A stretch of DNA of 64,000 bases from Vanilla planifolia (lineage: Eukaryota > Streptophyta > Magnoliopsida > Asparagales > Orchidaceae). The notes under the pieces were generated by a model. The model worked only from the letters and a program-made list of their open reading frames with translations, had not been told where the DNA came from and made no database searches. Numbering within the stretch: the first letter of the stretch is position 1; each line of letters starts with the position of its first letter. The position numbers and the translations under genes were made by a program. This document shows, piece after piece, positions 38,465 to 51,502 of this stretch. The stretch lies in NCBI GenBank assembly GCA_023846275.1, contig CM043870.1, positions 5,827,527-5,891,526 on the forward strand. The letters run 5' to 3'.

Positions 38465-40852
38465 CTAAGCCTGATGAATTCCATTCAAAATTCCTCTTAT
38501 TGTTTTATGGGCTCTTTTAGCAGCCTTTATCCTTGTCATAAGATCTTCTTCTTGTTTACCCAATTCATTTCTCCCAACCAATTTTGTGCCAAAATTACGG
38601 TACAATAAACTCAATCGTTGTTCATCACCATCCATCCCAGCAAGCTCTAAAACTTGTTTTTTTGAAACTAAGCCATAAAGAAAAACTGAACCTGACCCAG
38701 AGTTTCTTTCACCAATTCCCACACGTAACAATGAAGTCGACTCTGGATTACCAGGAGTTGGATCATGAAGAACAGAAAAATTGCCAAATGACAAGTCAGG
38801 AGACGTGAACAAACAATCCAAATCTAAGGCTTCCTCCTTCGGGTCACTCTTAACCACCGTCTGCACCACAGTCCTTTTCCCAGCTGCTCTTGATATGTTA
38901 GCTGCCTCTCTGAACCCACTAAGCAGAGCTCCATGCATTGTAGCAGGATACCTCCTGTTTGTTGCCTCTCCAGCAAAAAATACCCTTCCACCTCCAATGC
39001 TCTCTGCCAAAACATCATAATCATCACCAGAAGATCCAACAGCCACATAAGAATAAGATCCATAAGTGAACTTATCAGCTCCCCATCGTGTGCAAATCAC
39101 CTTTATGGGATTAGGAACCTGAATTCCCTTGGGAGCAAAGATATCACGTAGAATACATAGCACTCTCTCAACTGGTTCATTTGGAGGAGCCTTCTCAAAC
39201 GTAATTGCTGATTCACCTGCAACAAGAGCAACCAAAAGAGGCCCTCCAGAGACTGAACAATAGCTGTAGAACAGAAAAAATTCTCCTCTTTGATTGGAAT
39301 CCTCACTCAAATGCCCAAATGTATCAATAGCACCACCCCAGAAACTGTAAGGAAACAACATGGCAACCTTATTCAGTAGTCCAAAACCTAATCTATCAAT
39401 TGCTTCCTGCTTATGTGATGGAAGCGGCGGAACAAACTCAATGGTCCCCTTCTTAAGAACGCCAAGTGATACAGTGCAAAGCGCCATATCACCACGAAAT
39501 ACCTGCCCATCAGCATAAACCATAACTCCATCAGCTCCATACTGAATTCTATTCACTCTTTTGCCATAGAAGATTGGGACATCTTCTGCAAGGGCACGGA
39601 TAAAATGTACATTTCCACCCGGTATAAAACAGTGATCACCTCCCATTTCATATGGGTCATCCTGGTCCCAGAAAGCCAATGAAAGGTCAGAGAGCATAGC
39701 AGCATTGGCATACTCAAGGTTCGCAAGATGCCAATCCAAAAGCATCCGCTCCTCCGGTAATTCAGCAACACCATAAACACGGCGAAAGGCCTCAAGGGCA
39801 TCGCCAAGGGAGACATCAACAGACTTCAGCTCGTCCATTATTGGGTGCCGAAGCTTGCAGACCTTCTCCAGAAGCTTGTTGAATGCAAACTCGATTCTGG
39901 AATCAACCTCACGATCCACTGGCCTCCCGTCAGGCAGGTAAAGTGGGCACTTGTCACGAACCTTGTGGAGTGGGAAGCCCAACTGACGCGCTAGCACACC
40001 AAGAGGGTTGCCATTGATGCCTGTGAGTACGCTACCGCCGAGGTCAACAGCAGCCACCACACCAGGCCCCTGCATCTTTCGAGTAAGCACACGACCACCA
40101 GGGCGGAGACGGCCCTCAAGAATGACAACCTTGAAACCAAGGGAGAGTAGATGCCGGGCAGCACCAAGGCCGGCCATACCAGAACCAACGATGATGACCG
40201 AGGGAGACGAAGGGGAGATGGAAGGCTCAAAAGGGGGATTGCGAAAGATACCAAAATTGATGTACGCGTATCGACGAAGGAAAGAGTGCGCCGCGGTGAC
40301 CAGGTGGTGGTGCTCCGCGCGTATGGCGGAGGAAGAGGTTTGCTCGGTAAGCCAGACGGAAGGATTCGAGCGCCAGAGAGAGACGATGTGGTTCCGAACC
40401 ACAATGTAGTTGGCCTGGGCGGCGCCGCCGAGAACGGAGATGACGTTGGACTCGATCTCCTCCTCGATTAGGGAATCGATTGGAAAGCCAACGGCGCTTG
40501 CGATGAGAGCCTCAACATCCAGCTCGCGAGCAAGACGGGAGGAGGAGGAGGACGAAACGCGGCGGGAACGGCAGGAGGACGACGCGGAGGGGAGATCGTC
40601 GTCACCGATCTGGGAGTGGAAGAGCTCGTCCATGACCTCCTCGTTGTATACAATAGATGGTACGGATCGGGAAGATGAGTGGTGACGAAGGACGCGAAGC
40701 GCGTGGTAGGGGACCATCTCCGGGAACAGCTTCTTGCGGCGGCGCCGCTTCCGAGACGGGGACGGCTGAGCGTCACCATCACCGGCGGATGAAGGAAGGG
40801 GTGATGGTTGAGAGCCGTCGACGGGAAGAGTGGGATCGGAATCGTTTTCCAT
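38465..40852 (-). CDS. LSD1-type lysine-specific histone demethylase (LDL1-like)
   Basis: A single uninterrupted frame of 795 codons, intronless like Arabidopsis LDL1 and LDL2. Order: a Ser/Pro-rich head, a basic nuclear-localisation cluster RKRRRRKK at 34-41, a SWIRM domain at about 112-203 (ALIASAVGFPIDSL, NYIVVRNHIVSLWRSNP), then a FAD-dependent amine oxidase domain from 217. The dinucleotide-binding GSGMAG is at 223-228, GGRV at 252-255, the LNKV lysine (equivalent to the catalytic-site lysine of human LSD1) at 495, and the C-terminal FAD motif GEATNRRYPATMHGALLSG at 628-646. As in plant homologues, the Tower insert for CoREST is absent. The enzyme is expected to remove H3K4 mono- and dimethyl marks in the nucleus; family members repress FLC-type floral regulators. 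The tail (LYGLVSKKQ, MDGDE) favours LDL1 over LDL2. The start at 40,852 is preferred to an in-frame ATG 38 codons upstream, whose extension lies in AT-rich, non-conserved sequence. GC content is high at the 5' end and falls towards the 3' end. Confidence 0.93.
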   Translation of the reverse strand: MENDSDPTLPVDGSQPSPLPSSAGDGDAQPSPSRKRRRRKKLFPEMVPYHALRVLRHHSSSRSVPSIVYNEEVMDELFHSQIGDDDLPSASSSCRSRRVSSSSSSRLARELDVEALIASAVGFPIDSLIEEEIESNVISVLGGAAQANYIVVRNHIVSLWRSNPSVWLTEQTSSSAIRAEHHHLVTAAHSFLRRYAYINFGIFRNPPFEPSISPSSPSVIIVGSGMAGLGAARHLLSLGFKVVILEGRLRPGGRVLTRKMQGPGVVAAVDLGGSVLTGINGNPLGVLARQLGFPLHKVRDKCPLYLPDGRPVDREVDSRIEFAFNKLLEKVCKLRHPIMDELKSVDVSLGDALEAFRRVYGVAELPEERMLLDWHLANLEYANAAMLSDLSLAFWDQDDPYEMGGDHCFIPGGNVHFIRALAEDVPIFYGKRVNRIQYGADGVMVYADGQVFRGDMALCTVSLGVLKKGTIEFVPPLPSHKQEAIDRLGFGLLNKVAMLFPYSFWGGAIDTFGHLSEDSNQRGEFFLFYSYCSVSGGPLLVALVAGESAITFEKAPPNEPVERVLCILRDIFAPKGIQVPNPIKVICTRWGADKFTYGSYSYVAVGSSGDDYDVLAESIGGGRVFFAGEATNRRYPATMHGALLSGFREAANISRAAGKRTVVQTVVKSDPKEEALDLDCLFTSPDLSFGNFSVLHDPTPGNPESTSLLRVGIGERNSGSGSVFLYGLVSKKQVLELAGMDGDEQRLSLLYRNFGTKLVGRNELGKQEEDLMTRIKAAKRAHKTIRGILNGIHQA

Positions 40853-42500
40853 GAAGGCTCCCCGCCGGCGGGACCGCCACGATCGGGGAACAAGGGTTTT
40901 GGAGATCGGCTTTGTTGGGTTTAATTCCTTAATTAAATAACAGGAAAAAAAAAAAATTAAGACCATCGCAGATGAGCGGGTCGAATTTTTCCTTTTAAAA
41001 ACTTTTATGGAAATTCTTAAAAATATAAAATAAAAATAACATTAAAAATAGTAATTTCAAGCAAATCAAATAATCTTTGCAATGATAGATATATGTTGCT
41101 CATTTTTATTATAAGAAAAAGGAAAAACAAAATTAAAGTAAATTATTTATGAAAAAAAATCTCAAAAACTAACTAATCCAATAGTAAAAGAAACTTATTG
41201 AATTTCTTAAAATAATAATAATAATAGAGTTTGCTTAATTATCATTGCTATTAAAAATACTTTTTTTAAAAAATTCATGCTATAAATAATAATTTATAAA
41301 TAAAAGTTTAAACTATTTTTTATAAAAAATATTTTGTTATATCAACTTCACTATTATATTTTCATTATATTTTTAAACTAGATATTTTCATCTACTTAAA
41401 AATCTAAGTTATTATGTCTTATGTGAGCCACATCATATTAATTTTGCCATTATATCGACCATCTTTTACTATTTGATCTGATAAGTCACATCTCATTTTT
41501 ATATCACTTGTAAAAGATTCATGCCAAATATGACTTATTTACATATAGAATAATATAAAAGTTTTCAATAATGATTAGATATAACATTAATTATATATTA
41601 AAATTTTAATATTATATTTAACTTAAAATTTTAGATTAAACTTTTTTAAAGTGAGAATCATATTCATATAGTTTATTAATATATCCTTTAACTATTAACT
41701 CTTTCGAGTAATTGGGTTAATACCAATAAACATCACACACACCAACAATTACTCAACCACTTAGTGTGGATTATAATAATTATTCCAAATAGCTCGCCAA
41801 AACATGAAAGTTATACATTGGCCAATTGATGTTTTATTAACAAAACCAAGTATCATGCACATCAATAGCTCAACCATGCAAAAGTGTCATGTGAGTTTAC
41901 CAAAATTTTACTTGATGATGGTAACAAAAGTAAGGACCAATGAGACCTATTAATTGCAAGACCATTTAATATTAAATGAATAATTGGTTTTTAATACTAG
42001 TTGTTGTGGATGATGCATCACTTGTATTTAATAATTCTCTTATTTAAGTAAGAGGTAATTCATATTATTCATTTTTTTTAATTTTGAAATCTTATAAATA
42101 AAATCAAATGTCATGCTGAATGCCAAAGATGCTAAATCACACAAGTCACTCATTGATCTATGGAAGCATTATTAATATTATTAAGTCTTATAAATTAAGA
42201 GTGTTACTAAGAACCTGATTTTGACTTATAAACATTAAAAAAATATTTTGATTCAAGTAATATATTCGTACAAAAGCTTACTCAAGGTACTATAAGTTTA
42301 GAATAAAAATATCTTAAGATCACTAGGTAAGTAAGGACTTTTCCAAGGGTTAAGTTATTGCATAAGTTCTTTAACACTTGAAGTTTAACTTGATAAGAAG
42401 AGGGTTTTATTTGCCCACACTCAATGTAACTCAAGGTAATAATTAAAGTAGAAATATATACTTAATTAAAGTTCTTAAATTATAAATAGATTAATTCATT
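40853..42500 (-). other. 5' flank of the LDL1-like gene and AT-rich spacer
   Basis: The first 60 bp upstream of the start codon are GC-rich leader. Beyond about 40,920 the DNA is AT-rich, with no clear TATA box and no other gene. The retroelement nest begins somewhere after 42,000. Confidence 0.4.
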
Positions 42501-43575
42501 CATTTACACACATGAGCATAAGAAATTGGATATAGCAAGCAATCCCTATCATAAAATAAAAAGTAAAATAATAATTAAGCTGAGCTTTTTTTTGGTGATT
42601 GATGCTCTTGTTGTTGCTGGATATGGGCCAGGATCTCCCAATTTAACCCTCTTGCTTGCCTTCTTAAGTCACCTTTAGAATTGCACTGTTAAATGATCAC
42701 TTATAATAGCTTTTGCCTCAAGTAAACTTAGCCACAACACTTCATCACTTCATAACTTTTTTTTATAATATGGTGAGCATATCTATTTAAAGAAATCTTA
42801 AGGGGTTCATTGATAATTTATTAGGCCTATGAATATAAAAAGACATTTAGGAATATTAAGGACCATATTTTTAATTTATACAAGATATTGTAAGAATTTT
42901 AAAAGTCATAAAAACTTAAAAAAATATATACTTCTAAATTATGACAAAAGTTTTCTTAGAAACTATAGCAAAATGCAATAAGAAAGCCCAAACACCTTGT
43001 GCTAATTTCCATATTTCATGTGACAATGCGATGAATGACAGGATCTGGAGGACACATGTCAATGTTGGTTCATCAGTAGATGCGAGTTTGTGGGGGACAT
43101 AGGTCGCGTGACAACAGTGACTCAGAGACACAACAGGCAGAGGGTGAGCTTTACAAGTAGAGCTATAATGATGGCCAGTGATTGGAGCCAAAAACAACTC
43201 CAAAAGCTAAAATTAAGTAAAAATGGATCAAATTTTGTTTTGACAGAACTATGAGATTATTGTTGGGATTACTTAGATAATATTTTAAGTTGAAAATATT
43301 CAAAAAGTTATCAACTGATCTCTAAATATCTCAAAATGAAGTATATATTCAAATAACTAGATAAAGTAAATGAAATTAGAAATAAGTTAAAGAAAAAAAA
43401 CTAAAATATTATGTAATGTTAAATAAGGGTCGACTATAAGTAACCCCCCAATGGTAGTGATAGTGGAGAATAATAAGAAGTAGATGAACCAATCTTAGCT
43501 CAACTTTGAGTTTAAATAGGACTAATGGCCCTCTAAGTAAAGCTTTAGCATAATGTGTAGGATGTTATTACATCA
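42500..43575 (-). mobile_element. 3' LTR of Ty3/Gypsy element C (left end approximate)
   Basis: Read on the minus strand, the LTR starts TGATGTAATAACATCC at 43,575, directly after a purine tract GGGAGGT. This matches the LTR starts of elements A and D (TGATGTAAGAGCATC and relatives), so the family is the same. A stretch near 42,750-42,810 resembles the TATA region of the A LTRs. The far end is not resolved. It is an old, decayed copy; the matching 5' LTR lies beyond the right edge of the window. Confidence 0.55.
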
Positions 43576-44446
43576 ACCTCCCTAAGTAAGAAAGAGGTCA
43601 ACTCTATAAAGCTAAGGTGAAATCTTTGATATTGCTCCAACATCTCAGGGTTTAAGCGATAAAACTCTTCAATAATCCAAGTATCGTCGAAGATAGAACA
43701 TCTTCACCAATATGTCATGATTCTCTACTATGGTAGATCTTATTTGAGAATTGTTTAATTATCTAAGATTTGTTTCACTTGATCTATCAACTCAGCATAT
43801 ATGGCTAAAGATATTTGTGGGCTAGGTTTGCTCAATAATGATGGTGAAGGTTAAATTGGTTCACTAAGTATTGGGTGATGTGATTCCTTATAAGGTATGA
43901 GATCCTAAATATTAAATGTAGTATTGATTCCATAATTTTGGTGATACTAAATAGGTGGTGTAAATATTTTAAGTAGCATAAAGATTGGCTCGCATAAGTT
44001 AGGAATAAAAAAATGGAAGATAGACATGAGAAACATGAAAAAGGTAACATATAAGTGGCACCTATTCAAGAAAAACTTAGCCAAAAGGGACACTAAAACA
44101 ACATAAAGGTTGCTTCATGTGCTAGGCTGTAACCTTTTCATTGGCATGAAGATGAGGTACTTGAAAAAGGGCTTGATAAATTAATGTTGTAATAAAGAAA
44201 AGAATGAAGTGCAGGTCACTTAAGTATAAATTGTAAGCATCAAAAGACTTTATTAAGTATTATGAGAAAACAAACTAACAAAGTAACTTGTGAAACTCAT
44301 GAATACTTAAGAGATGAATTTGAAAGCAAAATGATACTATGAAGGGAAACGATGAAGTAAGAATCCACAAAGTGAAAGGAACATTAAATGGAGACAAAAA
44401 GAAGGCGATGTTGTAGAGTCAAAGGTAAAATGCAACAATGTCTCAC
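43576..44446 (-). mobile_element. Ty3/Gypsy element C, 3' part of pol
   Basis: The minus strand carries remnants of the integrase C-terminal region (a TTFNI..DL-type segment near 43,880-44,010), followed towards the LTR by a chromodomain-like tail (DDTWI and NPEMLEQYQ near 43,610-43,670) and the purine tract. A chromovirus-like Ty3 element is suggested. The rest of the element continues beyond element B at 60,207. It is a broken fossil with many breaks. Confidence 0.6.
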
Positions 44447-45753
44447 TGCTTAGGCCTCACACGCCTCCTCCCAATACCAGAGTTGTGAAAAATCAATACA
44501 TTAGAGTTCTTACTATGATCAATCCTAAACCTCATTAAGATGAAAGAAAGTAAAATTTTTTATTTATTGAAAAATTATTATTCCAAATGATAAGTGTTCA
44601 TTCTTTATAAGAGCATAAGCACAAAAAAATATAAAAAATAAAAAAAAAACACAAAAATTATGATAAAACTATTTCCAAATAATTTTTTGAAAATTGATAT
44701 TTAAGTTTTGAATTTTTGTCCAAAAGTTATATTATCAAAATTAGTGCCAAACAACTTTCTAAAAAGCTATATTTTTTGTTCTACATTAGCAAAGTTTGTG
44801 ATGTCAAATCTAGGTCAATAAGTCACAGAGTGGGTTGTGGGTCGACATGCCACAAGTAGTGTCATGGGTTAGATTTGATGCCACATGTTGTAGATGGTTT
44901 GGTGGGTCGACGTAATGTTTGCATGTTACAAAGCAGATTGTCAAGTCGAGGCAGTGTCAACAAAATTGTAGGATCATAGTCAAGTTGGATTCATGCAGTG
45001 TAGGTTAGTAAGTCGATTTGGCATTATAGTGGGATGGATCAGTCATGGATCATTTCAAACTATTATTCATATCAAACCCGTTCACCAAACTGATTTGGCT
45101 ACACGTGATCTGAGTCAGATGGTCAAGTTAGGTTGGGTTAATAGTGAGCAGTGGAGATAGTAATAGAGTTGACAAAACAAGGCCAGATGGCCATTTTTTC
45201 CCTTTATGTGTTTTTATTTTGAAGTTTGAGCACAAAGTACAATTTTGGACCTTTATAGATTTTGCACATAAAAAAACAGACCATATTTGTCTAAAAGTAG
45301 CAGCATTGACAATTTTGCAGGTAAGAGACAAGTTGGCTTGATGCAATCCAGGTTAGTAAGTTGGCTCGACATCGTAGATCGGAGTTGAGTTGATCATGTG
45401 TCAAACTGTGTCAATGAGTTAGCATAGTGTGACACATCACTCATGGATCATGCCAACCCGTGATCGTATCGAACTCATTCACTGAATTGATTTGGATGAA
45501 CACGACCTGAGTCAGATAATCAGGTTAGGTTGGGTCAACGATGAGTGATGGAGTCAGTAACAGAGTTGATAGAACAAGGCCCAATTACCACTTTTTACCC
45601 TTTATGTGTTTTTATCACAAAGTTTGAGCATAAAGTATAATTTTAGATCCTTTCTAGATTTTGCACATAAAAAATAGATACCATATTTGTCTAAAAGTAG
45701 TAGCGTATGTTTGTTTGGCTCTTAGGTGTTGAAAATTTTGGTCAATGTCCTCA
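44447..45753 (-). repeat. 3' LTR of element B, with internal tandem duplication
   Basis: It aligns with the LTR at 59,240-60,206 (shared TTAGAGTTCTTA.TATGATCAATC near 44,500 and 59,285; shared GTTTGGCTCTTA near the other end). It is about 340 bp longer because a block of about 360 bp, running through TGGTCAAGTTAGGTTGGGT and CTTTATGTGTTTTTAT, is present twice (about 44,970-45,340 and 45,340-45,715). The minus-strand TG start is at 45,753; the far end near 44,447 is approximate. Confidence 0.7.
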
Positions 45754-47487
45754 ACTATTTCCCATAAGCGAGAAAAACTCATCTTTGATGAGTTAACTGC
45801 TTTATATTGGCTTTCGTAAGTCTCAAATGTGTATGTGTTTAGTTGTTGTAACTCTTCTCTTATGTTCCAAGTATCTTCGTTGTTTGTTCAACCCTTACAA
45901 AAAAACTAGATATCTTAAATAACTCTGGTTTCTAATTAGCATAGTTTAGTTGTCTTCTTTCAATTTGCTCACTTTTCTTACCATGATATGTTGTTGAACA
46001 TTGTGGTAAATGTTCACTCAAGGGGTGTGGATGACAGCTTAAATGGCTCAGTAAGAATCATGATCAGCTCCATGTAAGCCACCAAATCTAAGACTTTGAA
46101 TATGTTGCTGATGTCGTAGTCATCTAATAGCTCCAAAGTATAAGAACTCAGTCCAATATTTTTTAATATTTAAAAAGGACTAAAATCTTTTATCTATTAC
46201 TTTTGCAAAGTTCCTGGTAGGATCCTTTAGAATTTAATTAGTATTATCACATATTCTTTTGAAAACAATTTATGCCTATAGTATGCATTGGCTAATTTCT
46301 TGTACTGCTCATTACTGAGATTTATTTTTTTGAATATGCTTATGGACCTCCCTTATATATTTTGCAAACTCTTATGCAAACATGGATGTTTGTGCATGAA
46401 TAGATAATGAGATTAGGTTGACAAAGCTATGAGGTTTATGTTTGTTATAGGTTTCAAAGGATCTCATTCTTATGGACCTATTGATGAAACTATTATAGGC
46501 ATACTCTGTAAATGGTAAAAGTAGATCCTAATTCTTTTTATTTTCTCTTGCTAAACATTATAAGAGATTTCCTAAATTACAATTTACTATCTTAATTTGA
46601 CTATCAATTTGGGTGGTGCTAAGGTGATGATAATCTCAACTTTATTCCTATAAAATGCCAAAGGATTTTTTGAAAGCATAAAATGAAATAAGCATCTCTT
46701 TTAGTGATTATGGTATTAGGCAACCCATGAAGTTTTATCACTTCATTAAGAAATATTTGAGTAATATGTGAGGAATTAGATGTTTTGAAGAATGGGATGA
46801 ATCTAACCCTTTTCATGAATTGATCTACAACCTCAAAAATTGAGTCATGCCTTCAAAGGGTTTTAGGTAACCCAATGATAAATTGATGCGAAGGCCTTAC
46901 CATGCTAGTGATGGTAACAACAATTGGATTTAGAGTCCAATATTTTGAGAACGATGTTTAGTGACTACACAATTCTTACATCTAATAATTCAAGTCTTTA
47001 ATGGCCATGATGGTTTTAACTTGTTTGAATTGATTTATTAGTCCTCCTGTATGTGTCTCTAAAACTAAGACAACTTGATATATGATAAATTAGACTTCTA
47101 CGTTGGTCTAATTTAAAGTCTATAAAACTAAAGATACTCAATAGATTATTAAAAATATTAAATGATATCATACACTAATTAGGGTTATATGACATGTTTA
47201 GTATTTCATAATTATTTAAAGATTAATATCTAAAATCATAATGTAGATTATTAAGTAGAGTAGATGACAAACACATTAAGCATTAAACATAGAATTCTAT
47301 TAATCAATTTTGTCATATCTAATTTTATACATATAAAATAAAGAATTTAAAACAAACTCTATATGAAGTATTTTAATAAAAAGAAGAGTAACTCTAACTT
47401 TAGATAACTACATAAAAAATAAAAGTTATCAAAAGAGTACAACTTCTTAGTAATGATGTCTTATAGTTTTTTTTAAAGTTGGTGTAT

Positions 47488-48752
47488 TGATGCATAGCAA
47501 ATTTAAACTCCTATCAATATCTAAATTATAGCTTATAATACTAGAGAAGTTTAATAGATTATTAAAGAATATTAAAAGATATTATGCACTAATCAAGACT
47601 AAATGAGATATGTAGTATTTTAGAATTATTCAAAGATTGACATTCCAAAGCTGTAATATGGATTATTAAGTAGGTAAAAATACCTTATACAATAAGTATA
47701 AAATCTTACAAAATAACTTTTTTTACATCTAAATTTATACTTATAAAATAAAAAAATTAAAGACAAACTTTATTTGAAGTACTTTAATAAAAACAAGTAA
47801 CTCTAACTTTAGATTACTATTAGAAAATAAAAATTAATGAAAGGATACACCTTTTGGTGATGATGTCATGTAGTTTTGTGAGTATTAACATTTAGATCAC
47901 TAAGGAGGTACAAGGGTAATGTAGGGTGATTTAAGTTAGTAAGAAAGTTTGGGGGTGTCGACAAAAGTGAGAATTTATTTTGTTACTGGCTGTCCTGATG
48001 AAAGGTCTCTCACTTTTGATCCTTGTCTCTCATAAGAGATTTAGTTATCGACTCTCCCAATAGAAGGTTTTTCACCTTCAACCCTTGTCTCTCACAAGGG
48101 AAGATGAAATCTCTCCAACTAGAGTTAAGCACATATACTTTATTTACAAAAGATAAAAGTATACAAATAAAATAAAATTTTACTTCATAATTTTTATCAT
48201 TTTATCTATAACTTGATGAGCCTCCTTATTTATAAAAACCTCAAAGATTCATCAGAAAGTATTTTAAAAAATAAAAAATGAAAAAAATAAAAACTTAAAT
48301 TAAATCAAGTGGTTCCCAAATTAGCTATGTGTTTCGAGCGATGCTAACAAGTGATGAAATGACAGCTGGCAAAACGGTGGGCCAAGTGGCACGATGGAGC
48401 TGTCTGTCTAAATTTTGGATAGGAACTGGTCGGGAAGAGTAGAACTGGTTGATGGAACTGGTTGGTTGGCATAGGTCATATCAGGTTGTCACGTGTAACA
48501 TGTTGGCACAGGTTGAGCATGGATCAAAGAGTAGGTGCACAGGTGGACATGGGTCGTGACAGCTATTACTGATGACGACGATGACGATGATAGAAGGTGG
48601 TGGATGGTGGAAAGCGACAAAATCAATAAAAAACTTAATTTTAAGCATTTTTCTAAGTAATTTTCAACCAAAATTTGTATCAATAAACTTGTGAAACTTG
48701 AGTAATGCCAATAGATGTGCATTTGTAAGCTAAGTTAGATACTCTTGTGTCA
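47488..48752 (-). repeat. 3' LTR of element A
   Basis: Its low-coordinate end TGATGCATAGCAAATTTAAACT aligns with TGATACAAGATAGATTTAGACT of the 5' LTR (each quoted loosely; the shared pattern is TGAT..A....A.ATTTA.ACT). The high-coordinate end is next to AGGGAGGA. A TATAAATA-type box on the minus strand lies near 48,240. Confidence 0.7.
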
Positions 48753-51502
48753 TCCTCCCTAAGTGAGAGAGAGCTTAGCTCAATGGTGTTAAGGTGATGG
48801 TACAGTAGTGTTCTAACAGGTATTATAGATATAATATAAGTCATAATAGGTAAGTCAAGAGTACTCAATTAGAGGCTTGCCCTTCCAACAAACTAAAAAT
48901 TTTCGAGTTTATAATCTTTAGTTAAAATTATCTCATGATCTATAATTTTCTTCACATTATCCTTACTCTTAATACTAATATTATGATAGGAATGAGTTCA
49001 CTCAACATGAGAGAATCAGGCTCAAATGACTCACTAGATATTATATGTGAAATCCTATAAAAAACTAAATTCTTAATGTTAAAGGTTGCACTGATTCTAT
49101 ACTATTTTAGCAAATCCAACACATACATATTAGTTTTTAATTTTTGAATATTCTTAAAATGTTCACCTTCAAGCGCTTATAATTTCTTATAAGCTCTAAG
49201 AAAAAACTATTATGACATAATGCTAATTATAACATAGTCTCTTTCATAAATTTTCTAATATTTTTTTTAAATATCTACTAATTTGTAATATCTTTCATTA
49301 CGTAGATTAATTTGTTTAGATATTATTTTATGAGCGACAAAGAAAAGAACATAGATAGAACTTCAAAAGTCTATTCATAAAAGAATAAGATCAATGGGAG
49401 ATCTTGACTCATGACACATTTTGAAGGGACTTAGATCAATACTATGATTCACGAGATTATTGTGTTAAAATTTGACTTATGATAGTAGTTGATGCCAAAG
49501 CTTAAATTGTCCCCTATCAAGTTACAAAGAAAATTCCTTAAACTATGATCTACTATTTCTATTTGCCCATCTAATTGTAGATAATATGCTGAAGAAAAGT
49601 TTAGATTAGTCTCTATTAAATTTCATAAGGTCTTCCAAAAACAATTAGTAAATTTTACTTTTTGATAGAATATTATGGTCAATCTACATGGTTGTTTCTT
49701 AATATTTATGTTAGTGCTAAAAATTTTGGTGCACCTCTAATTGTCTTGTAGTTATGGGGATGTAAGGGTGCACCTAATCACTAAAATTATTAAATTTTTC
49801 ATATTTTCTAATGCTTTCTAAACTTCTTTATTAGAAATTAAGTTTTCTTCTTTCTTTAACTCTTATTGTTCATTAACACTTTTTAAGTTCATAGTCGTAG
49901 ATTTCTTTGAACAGTTAGTAGCTACATATCTATCTTCATGGTACTTAAAATAGGTAATTCGAGGTTAGGTGAGTTGACTTAAAGAAGGTGTAAAGAAGTG
50001 GATGATAATATGAGTTTGGGAGGCTTAAAAACTACAATGAATGAGGTAGACGAAGTGCGAGTATGAATGGGTTGAGAAATGGTGGTTCAGGCCTTTGTAA
50101 GATTTGGGTTATCATTTCTCTTAAAATAAAGAATTTTACCTCTTTCTATATTTCTAATTATATAATAGTTTTTCTCTAAGATAGTAACATTTCTCAAGTT
50201 AAGCTTAACCTATATGTATTCATTTAAACCTATCTTAAAATAAGAAAATACTATTTACTTGGGTTTATCTATATCACATTTAAGTTTATAATTTTCAAAT
50301 TAATTAATTACTTCTCAATAGATCTATAACATTGGAAAAACCTTTACCATTTTTTTAATATTTTGACACTATAGGTTATTGGAACAAACCTATAATATAA
50401 CATAACCTTAGAGTTTGTTCAAGTTTGGGATACCTCTTCATCATTGTTAGAATATTGTCACTTTAAGTTTTTAAGAAACCTATGAGTAATGTTGATAAGT
50501 TTAGTCTTAAAAAATTTATATTTTTTGCTCACTCATTTGATACTAATCAAAGTAATCATCTATACTAGTATGCCAGCCAATGTAATCTTTAAGATTATAA
50601 CTATCATTAAAAGTTGAGGCATCTAGTTTCACATCAGGGTTATGCTCTCTATCTTGATGCCTCTTAGGTCTTTTCTCCTTACTTGACATATCTAAATTAT
50701 CATTTTTTATTTGACTCATCGAATGATTCATTTCTTCTTCTATAATCATTATTTCTATATTGGAAATCTTGATCAAATTCATTAAAAAGATCAACATGTC
50801 TTTTATGATTTCTATATCCTTTAGGGTTTTCTTTTTGTAAATCTTTGGTTGTGGCATTTCTTTTCTTATTTTTTTTTCCAAAATTTGGTTTACACAAAGG
50901 TTAAAAAAGATTTTTTAACTATCTAGGTGAGTTGTGTTATTGATTAAGATATTTCTAACATGAGGTCTTGGTTTAAATTTTGTCTTTGATTTTGAACAAA
51001 TTCTTAACTTTGATTTGTTATTTGATAAGACTTGCCACATCTTGTGATCATTCAAATATATGTCACATAAAGGATACCAAGAAAAAAAATAATTTGAGAT
51101 ATCTTCTTTTTTATAAAAACTTATGAAAGTAAAGCAATCGTAGATACAGACCACCAAAGCTAAGATGGGGTCATACTTCTAGGAAAATGGAGAGTGATCA
51201 ATGTTCTGCTTTAGCTAGGCCACCAACTAGATAAAACCAAATAGTTTTCAAAAGAGATGGTGGAGAGTCGTATCACTACTTTTGTACTACCGCTTAAGAT
51301 AAGATTTACCTAAAATTAGTAAAGAGTTATTTAGTAAATAAATTAAGCAAAAAAGAAAAAAAAACTTTTTTAGTAAAAAATAACATTATCTAATATCAAA
51401 GTTGATGTAGAATAAAAAAAATCATATTCTTTAATAACAAAATTAAATATACTAAAAAAAGGAATTTTTTTAGTAAAAAACTATAAGATATAATACCAAA
51501 AT

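Noticed and set aside
40008-40893. Antisense and out-of-frame open frames of 91-141 codons in the LDL1-like gene
   Set aside because: GC-rich coding sequence keeps other frames open by chance; only the long minus-strand frame has conserved domains.
47076-47910. Simple tandem duplication inside one LTR
   Set aside because: Insertion of element A into a related lone LTR explains both this and the extra partial LTR at 52,785-54,029, and gives equal LTR lengths for A; kept only as the alternative.
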